NCBI RefSeq assembly: GCF_000802965.1
Contig: NZ_JSAK01000032.1
Location: forward strand, 45,550-81,183
Direction of reading: 5' to 3'
DNA: 35,634 nt
Source of the DNA: Pseudomonas fluorescens
GTDB lineage: Bacteria; Pseudomonadota; Gammaproteobacteria; Pseudomonadales; Pseudomonadaceae
Each line of letters starts with the position of its first letter. The first letter of the stretch is position 1. A program made the translations under genes and the position numbers. The notes under the pieces were generated by a model that saw only the letters and a program-made list of their open reading frames with translations, did no database searches and was not told the origin of the DNA. Shown here piece after piece: positions 31,369 through 35,634 of the stretch.

Positions 31369-32286
31369 TCAAACAAACTGATCGATGCCCTCGACCAGCC
31401 GGGTGGACAGGTACGATTGCTTGAGTTTTTCCAGCCACCAGCCCAGCGCTCGGCCGTCATGATCGCCGCGCCAACCGGCGTAAATGATGTTCGGCTCGCG
31501 CGGGTCGGCCATCTGCTTTTCAATCAGCGCGCCGTTTTTCAATAACGAACCGACCCGATGCCTCGGCAGCCAGCCCACGCCCAGCCCGTGGCACTGGGCG
31601 AGAATTTTTGCGCGCATCGTCGGCACGGCCAGCACCGGTTGCCCACCGGAGACGCCGTAGGTTCGGCCCTCGGTGGTTTTCGACGAGTCGGCCACGACGA
31701 TCGCTCGATGCTGCGTCACCGTCGCCCTGGAAATCGGCTCCTGGACCCGGGCCAGCGGATGCTTGGGCGAGACGGCGAACACCCACTGCATTTCCCCCAG
31801 TTGCATCCAGCGCAAGGAGGGGATCGCCGGCGGTTCGTTAGTGGCGCCGATCACCAGGTCCGCGCGGCCATCACGCAGGGCGTCCCAGACTCCTTTGAGC
31901 ACTTCCTGAGTGATGCGCAGCGGCACGCCGGACCCCAGCGCATCGAATTCCTCAATCACCGGGATAAAGCTTTCGAATTCCAGCAGTTCATCAGTGACGA
32001 TCCATAACCGACTCTCCCAACCACTGGCCACTTGCTGCACCCTTTGAGTCAGGCGCGAGACGTCCTGCATCAGCCGCGCCGCTTCATTGACCAGCAACTC
32101 GCCTGCCGGGGTGAGCTTCAATCGGTAGCGGCGGCGGTCGAACAACAAGGCGTCGAAGCGCTCCTCCAGTTGTCGCGCGGCGTACGACACGGTGGAGGGT
32201 GCCTTGCCAAGGTGAGCGGCGGCCCGCGACAGGCTGCCGGTTTCACGGATGGCTTCGAGCAATGCCAGATCTTCCATCGACAGCAT
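31369..32286 (-). CDS. LysR-family transcriptional regulator
   Basis: 305 residues from the ATG at 32286, which has GAGGA 6 bases upstream; an upstream TTG abuts that site. The DNA-binding domain contains LALLEAIRETGSLSRAAAHL then GKAPSTVSYAARQLEERFD, and the arginine-rich LLFDRRRYRLKLTPAGELL. The effector domain follows (about 93-295). It resembles the YhaJ/PA-type regulators of pseudomonads (SYAARQLEERF). The gene is not divergent from a neighbour: upstream on the same strand lies the DUF2784 gene beyond a REP. Target not inferable. Confidence 0.93.
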   Translation of the reverse strand: MLSMEDLALLEAIRETGSLSRAAAHLGKAPSTVSYAARQLEERFDALLFDRRRYRLKLTPAGELLVNEAARLMQDVSRLTQRVQQVASGWESRLWIVTDELLEFESFIPVIEEFDALGSGVPLRITQEVLKGVWDALRDGRADLVIGATNEPPAIPSLRWMQLGEMQWVFAVSPKHPLARVQEPISRATVTQHRAIVVADSSKTTEGRTYGVSGGQPVLAVPTMRAKILAQCHGLGVGWLPRHRVGSLLKNGALIEKQMADPREPNIIYAGWRGDHDGRALGWWLEKLKQSYLSTRLVEGIDQFV

Positions 32287-32312
32287 GTTCAATCCTCGGG
32301 CGTGGGGGGGAA

Positions 32313-32386
32313 GATCAAAAGATCGCAGCCTGCGGCAGCTCCTACATTGATCGAGTGTAGGAGCTGCCGAAGGCTGCGATCTTTTA
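32313..32386. repeat. REP pair, AAAAGATCGCAGCC type, touching a stop codon
   Basis: Inverted copies AAAAGATCGCAGCCTGCGGC and GCCGAAGGCTGCGATCTTTT with a short loop. The TAA stop of the DUF2784 gene (32384-32386, reverse strand) overlaps the A-run that starts the element. Confidence 0.92.
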
Positions 32387-32746
32387 TGCGGTGCGTTGCC
32401 GAATCACCCGAAGATAAACCAACACGTTGACCGCCAGCACCACACCGGCCAAGCCTAGCTGAATGGCCGGTGTCAGCCCGGCCGGGTAAATGATCGGCCA
32501 CAGGTAATGGTCGATGAAGCCGCCGCCGTAGCCGGTTTGCCCGGCGGCGTGGCGCATGAGGTTTTCCCAGTGGGTCAGCGGGCAGGGCAGATGGAAAAAT
32601 TCAACTGCCACACCCCATGCGGCAGCGGGCAAGTGCCACCCAATCAGGGCGCGCCATTTGAGCACCAGCAACCCGCCGAACAACACGAACAGGATGAACG
32701 CCAGGTGAAACAGCACCAGCCCGTCGGCGGCGATTCGATAGAGCAT
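32384..32746 (-). CDS. DUF2784 membrane protein
   Basis: 120 residues from the ATG at 32746, preceded by GGGAG at 6 bases; a longer frame to 32863 has no support. Three hydrophobic segments (about 8-28, 34-52, 92-112). GLVLFHLAFILFVLFGGLLV, HLPAAAWGVAVEFFHLPCPL then THWENLMRHAAGQTGYGGGF and YPAGLTPAIQ are the DUF2784 signature. Function unknown. Divergent from azlC with about 150 bases between. Confidence 0.9.
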   Translation of the reverse strand: MLYRIAADGLVLFHLAFILFVLFGGLLVLKWRALIGWHLPAAAWGVAVEFFHLPCPLTHWENLMRHAAGQTGYGGGFIDHYLWPIIYPAGLTPAIQLGLAGVVLAVNVLVYLRVIRQRTA

Positions 32747-32895
32747 GTCGACTCCCGGACGCGTCAGGCGAATGACCTCATGGTACGCGGGCTGGAGGTC
32801 ATCAATCACGCCAGTCAGCCAATGCGCAAGATTGTTCAAGAAATTCGCCGCGACTGCTGGCACAGTCTGTGGTCTTTCCCTGGTTGTAGAGCGTT

Positions 32896-33594
32896 ATGTC
32901 CAATTCACATATGCCGCGCAGCGCTTTCCTGCGCGGAGCCGCGGCGATCATGCCGTTGTCCCTGGCGACGGCGCCCTGGGGTTTGCTGGCCGGGTCCATG
33001 GCCATCGAAGCCAATCTCACACCCCTGCAAGGCCAGGGTTTGTCGAGCATCGTGTTTGCCGGTGCCGCGCAACTGGTGGCCATCGGCATGCTCAAGGGCG
33101 GGGCGGGAATTTTTTCGATCCTGCTGACCACGTTGCTGCTGACCTCCCAGCATTTGCTCTACGGCATGAGCCTGCGTTCGGTGATTTCTCCGTTGCCGGG
33201 TCGCTGGCGGGTGGGCCTGGGCTTTTTGCTCACCGATGAGCTGTTCGCGTTGACCAGTCAACATGACAAACAGCAGTTCAACCGCTGGTATGCCCTAGGC
33301 GTCGGCCTGACGTTTTACATCGCCTGGAATCTCTTCACCCTGGCCGGCATCGTGCTGGGCAGCAGCATTCCCGGCCTGGAACACCTGGGCCTGGACTTCT
33401 CCATCGCCGCCACCTTCATCGCCCTGATCACCCCGGTTGTGCGCAATGTGCCGACCGTGGTCTGCGTCGCGGTGTCGTTGTTCTGCTCGGTCCTGTTCAG
33501 CTATTGGCAGTGGGGCTCGGCGCTGGTGCTGTCGGGGCTGGCGGGGATGACCGCCGGCTTTATCTGTAACAAATTCCAGGGAGCGCGTACATGA
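32896..33594 (+). CDS. azlC: AzlC/YgaZ-family amino-acid exporter, large subunit
   Basis: 232 residues with about six membrane helices. The start AFLRGAAAIMPLSLATAPWG, QGLSSIVFAGAAQLVAIGML and TSQHLLYGMSLR, and the duplicated-looking architecture, are those of AzlC/YgaZ, the large subunit of branched-chain amino-acid exporters. The ATG at 32896 has only a weak AGAG upstream. It overlaps azlD by ATGA. Export of valine or related compounds is known for YgaZH; here it is by family. Confidence 0.93.
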   Translation: MSNSHMPRSAFLRGAAAIMPLSLATAPWGLLAGSMAIEANLTPLQGQGLSSIVFAGAAQLVAIGMLKGGAGIFSILLTTLLLTSQHLLYGMSLRSVISPLPGRWRVGLGFLLTDELFALTSQHDKQQFNRWYALGVGLTFYIAWNLFTLAGIVLGSSIPGLEHLGLDFSIAATFIALITPVVRNVPTVVCVAVSLFCSVLFSYWQWGSALVLSGLAGMTAGFICNKFQGART

Positions 33595-33905
33595 TGGTCT
33601 GGGCGGTGATTTTCGGCATGGGGGCGCTGGTTTTCCTCAATCGCTACGTGTTTCTGGAGCCGCGCCTGCCGGTGCGCCTGAGCAGCAACGCCCGGCAGTT
33701 CCTCGGTTTCGCGGTGCCTGGCATGCTCACCGCGATTTGCGGGCCGATTGTATTCATGCCGGACAAACAGCTGAATTTGCAATGGGACAACCCGTACCTG
33801 CTCAGTTCGCTGGTGGCCGTGGGCCTCGTGCTTTACACCCGCAATACCTTGCTCAGCATGTTGTTGAGCATGGGGTTTTTCTTTTTGCTGCGATGGTGGC
33901 TTTGA
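33591..33905 (+). CDS. azlD: AzlD/YgaH-family amino-acid exporter, small subunit
   Basis: 104 residues with about four membrane helices (VIFGMGALVFLNRYVFLEPR at the start, AVPGMLTAICGPIVFMP, YLLSSLVAVGLVLYTRNTL). Start overlaps the azlC stop (ATGA), as in azlCD/ygaZH operons elsewhere. Small partner needed for export activity. Confidence 0.92.
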   Translation: MMVWAVIFGMGALVFLNRYVFLEPRLPVRLSSNARQFLGFAVPGMLTAICGPIVFMPDKQLNLQWDNPYLLSSLVAVGLVLYTRNTLLSMLLSMGFFFLLRWWL

Positions 33906-33971
33906 GCCGGGCTTGGGAAATTGTTCTACGCTTAAAACCGATGACCGATCCCTTCAGGAAGAGAGGTGAAC

Positions 33972-34127
33972 ATGGCAACTGAACAAAAGCATCCGGACCC
34001 GGATGAAGACATGGATGAACCGACGGAAGAAGAAATTGAAGCGCAAAAGCGTGCGGAGAAAACCTGGAAGCATGACGACAGTCGGGAGCTGTCTGATCGT
34101 GATGTCGAAATTCCGCTGAGGCCTTGA
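33972..34127 (+). CDS. Small acidic hydrophilic protein (51 aa)
   Basis: MATEQKHPDPDEDMDEPTEE, then EIEAQKRAEKTWKHDDSREL and SDRDVEIPLRP. A good ribosome-binding site (GAGAGGTGAAC before the ATG) and normal codon use support translation. About a third of the residues are acidic, there is no hydrophobic core, and the chain is probably disordered. It lies 66 bases after azlD and a REP follows. I do not recognise a named family. It may belong to the azlCD transcript or have its own promoter. Confidence 0.78.
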   Translation: MATEQKHPDPDEDMDEPTEEEIEAQKRAEKTWKHDDSRELSDRDVEIPLRP

Positions 34128-34143
34128 ACCACAAGCAATTCCC

Positions 34144-34231
34144 CTATAGGCGCTGCCGCAGGCTGCGATCTTTTGATTTTGTTTTTAAGATCAAGATCAA
34201 AAGATCGCAGCCTGCGGCAGCGCCTACAGGG
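34144..34231. repeat. REP pair, TAGGCGCTGCCGCAGGCTGC type
   Basis: Inverted copies GGCGCTGCCGCAGGCTGCGA and CGCAGCCTGCGGCAGCGCC, ending in GATCTTTTG and CAAAAGATC, with an AT-rich loop. The long perfect stem (over 25 bp) would act as a hairpin after the 51-residue gene. Confidence 0.92.
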
Positions 34232-34245
34232 GGGTTGCGTACCTG

Positions 34246-34559
34246 TCAGGCGTCGACAAATGAGAAATCAGGATGAGCAGCCCGATAGCCCAGGGTTTTG
34301 TCGATCCAGGCGTTCAGTTCGTTGACCATCACTGGCGGTTTGCCTGGATAGCCTTCAAGGGTAGAACTCAGGATGTTGTCGATGTTGGGGACTGAACTCA
34401 GGTTTCGGGTCTTTATGTAGTGCCCGATATAACAGTCCAGTGGCAAGTGTTCTGTCGACGAAAGATAAACGCACGTCAGACTCACGACTTGATCAATTGT
34501 AAAATCGTCGCGCAATTTAGTTTCTCTGCAAGGCTTGTTTTCAGGATTTCCTTAATCAT
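34246..34559 (-). pseudogene. Small gene apparently broken by a 1-base frameshift
   Basis: The downstream part is open from TTG 34515 to the stop at 34246 (89 codons, LRDDFTIDQVVSLTCVYLSS ... HPDFSFVDA). In a different frame, ATG 34559 opens MIKEILKTSLAEKLN and then runs to a stop at about 34482. One extra A in the run at about 34517-34519 (CTAAATT) would join the two as ...SLAEKLKLRDDFTIDQVVSL, a smooth protein of about 104 residues. Total length from 34559 to 34246 is 314 bases, one short of a multiple of three. Either a real frameshift, a sequencing error, or use of the TTG start. The region is AT-rich relative to its neighbours, suggesting an acquired gene. Family unknown; 34560-34786 upstream holds no other gene. 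Confidence 0.55.
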
Positions 34560-34786
34560 TGACTCTATGGTCAACTGGGTATTGCGATTGGAAATGCGGC
34601 GCGCATCCTAGCGGCAGTTGTTGCAAATGTATGCACGATCGCCGGATTGTCTGACAAGCGGTTAGCTCGCAACATTCACCATTTATATAAGTGTTAATTG
34701 AATGGGGCAGGCTATGTAACGGTTTTACGGGCTTCCTCTTTAATCAACTCTTGTTTATGCCTGTATTGCTGTAGTTTTTGACAGGT

Positions 34787-35467
34787 TCAGACAAATTCTT
34801 CAATTAATCCCGCCCACTGGTTTCTGGTGTTGCCAACCGCTTTGTCGACCTTGTGCCACTGGAACACCTCACTGCTTTCACCCTGCAAAAGTACCATCTG
34901 CTCGGCACGCTCCTTGGGGGTGGCCGGGTCCAGCCATTCCCGTGCCAGTTCTGCCGAAAACACCACCGGGCGGCGATCATGAATATCGAGCATCCCGCCA
35001 GCGCTGTCGGCGGTGATGATGACAAAGCCGTCATCATCGCGAGGCGCTGCACCGCCCTCCGGAAACTGCCCAATCGCCGCACAGAAAATCGGACCGCGGT
35101 CACGGCGCCGGATCAGCCAGGGTTGCCGTGTCGAGTCTCCGGCATCGACCCACTCGAACCAGTTGTCGACCGGGCAGATCGCGCGATGTGGCCAGATCGC
35201 ACGGAAGAACGGGCCGTGGGCGACTTTCTCGACCCGCGCGTTGATCGGCGCCGCGCGATCCTTCGCCCAATGCGGCCGCCAGCCCCAGCGTTGCGAGTCG
35301 GCGTGCAGGCCGTCGCTTTCAAGATGCAGCAACGCGAGTTGCGTGGTGGGCGCGGCGTTATAGCGCGCCAACGGTACATCCCCGACATGGTTGATCAACG
35401 CATCGGGAATGCTCAGCACCGCGACGAAATCATGGATGCCTCGATACTGCGACAGTCTTCCGCACAT
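34787..35467 (-). CDS. SRAP-family DNA abasic-site crosslinking protein (YedK/HMCES-like)
   Basis: 226 residues starting MCGRLSQYRG; Cys2 becomes the N-terminal catalytic residue after Met removal, so the start at 35467 is fixed (GGAGG 9 bases upstream) and the longer frame to 35563 is wrong. Family residues are all in place: Cys2, Asn76 in PINARVE, Glu105 in DNWFEW and His163 in DIHDRRPVV, matching YedK Cys2, Asn75, Glu105 and His160. These proteins form a stable thiazolidine link with abasic sites in single-stranded DNA and protect them during replication. Labelled SOS-response-associated peptidase in databases. No LexA box was noticed upstream. Single gene. Confidence 0.94.
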   Translation of the reverse strand: MCGRLSQYRGIHDFVAVLSIPDALINHVGDVPLARYNAAPTTQLALLHLESDGLHADSQRWGWRPHWAKDRAAPINARVEKVAHGPFFRAIWPHRAICPVDNWFEWVDAGDSTRQPWLIRRRDRGPIFCAAIGQFPEGGAAPRDDDGFVIITADSAGGMLDIHDRRPVVFSAELAREWLDPATPKERAEQMVLLQGESSEVFQWHKVDKAVGNTRNQWAGLIEEFV

Positions 35468-35509
35468 CGACTGATTCCTCCGGTTTGGAGTGTTCAGCAT
35501 AGATGCTTC

Positions 35510-35577
35510 TGTAGGAGCCCGGCTTGCCGGCGATGGCGATCTTGCGAACGCCATCGCTGGCAAGCCAGGCTCCTACG
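35510..35577. repeat. REP pair, TGTAGGAGCCCGGCTTGCCGG type
   Basis: Inverted copies TGTAGGAGCCCGGCTTGCCGG and GGCAAGCCAGGCTCCTAC with a short loop, upstream of the SRAP gene. Confidence 0.9.
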
Positions 35578-35618
35578 GATTGTGGTGGTGTTCCAAATCC
35601 AGGGTCTCACGCTAACCC

Positions 35619-35634
35619 TGTAGGAGCCCGGCTT
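35619..35634. repeat. Start of another REP, cut by window end
   Basis: TGTAGGAGCCCGGCTT, the first 16 bases of the same REP type as at 35510, runs into the end of the window. Confidence 0.75.

Noticed and set aside
35468..35563. N-terminal extension of the SRAP gene
   Set aside because: SRAP activity needs Cys at position 2; the extension is encoded by a REP.
606..35634. Regularly recurring short palindromic repeats, considered as a CRISPR array
   Set aside because: Repeats are scattered single or paired REPs at 1-5 kb intervals with no spacer array and no cas genes.

Overview
The window reads as chromosomal DNA of a Pseudomonas from the P. fluorescens/putida side of the genus. The evidence is high GC with strong third-position bias, a DUF6124 gene, a six-gene Mrp/Sha antiporter operon with a fused A+B subunit, pseudomonad families (DUF2789, DUF3087, DUF2784, DUF3995), and about 20 intergenic REP/REPIN elements of at least four sequence types. 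No rRNA, tRNA, CRISPR array, integrase or transposase was seen. It is mostly core-like housekeeping, transport and signalling DNA with some accessory small genes and a few decayed ones.

Layout. 1-760: the cut 5' part of a DUF6124 gene, with a structured leader resembling a C4-type antisense RNA. 762-4163: a LysR regulator divergent from an aldo/keto reductase - SDR - SRPBCC operon. 4318-6373: an OmpR-type two-component system. 6732-7751: a membrane protein plus a 24-residue hydrophobic microprotein ending at a clear terminator. 7932-11167: a glutathione S-transferase, a cysteine-depleted DksA paralogue and a chemoreceptor without a periplasmic domain. 11395-13682: a cluster of small genes, mostly of unknown function. 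13802-15370: a lone glycine-betaine-type binding protein and a DUF3995 membrane protein. 15465-21528: the shaA(B)CDEFG cation/proton antiporter, every junction overlapping. 21779-24947: an EamA exporter divergent from an XRE-cupin regulator, then an ABC-ATPase remnant and a COG4529 flavoprotein. 25123-26837: two small exported proteins sharing a C-terminal tail, downstream of an orphan response regulator. 27113-31358: a Nudix hydrolase, PpnN, DUF3087 and a Cache-GGDEF diguanylate cyclase. 31369-35634: LysR, DUF2784, AzlCD, a 51-residue acidic protein, a probably frameshifted small gene, and the SRAP/YedK DNA-crosslink protein.

Points most worth following. (1) The exported pair at 25123-25921 shares 14 of 15 C-terminal residues, and one member carries three 13-15-residue AEGG(S/A)DRL repeats. 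A 10-bp-spaced direct repeat, typical of OmpR-family sites, lies between the 112-residue gene and the response-regulator gene. (2) A REP element has become the coding C-terminus of the aldo/keto reductase and probably supplies the ribosome-binding site of the next gene. (3) The DUF6124 leader looks like C4 RNA, with two extra copies of the target motif. (4) One gene near 34.5 kb looks broken by a single-base deletion. I found no complete, obviously new multi-gene system such as a defence island or biosynthetic cluster.
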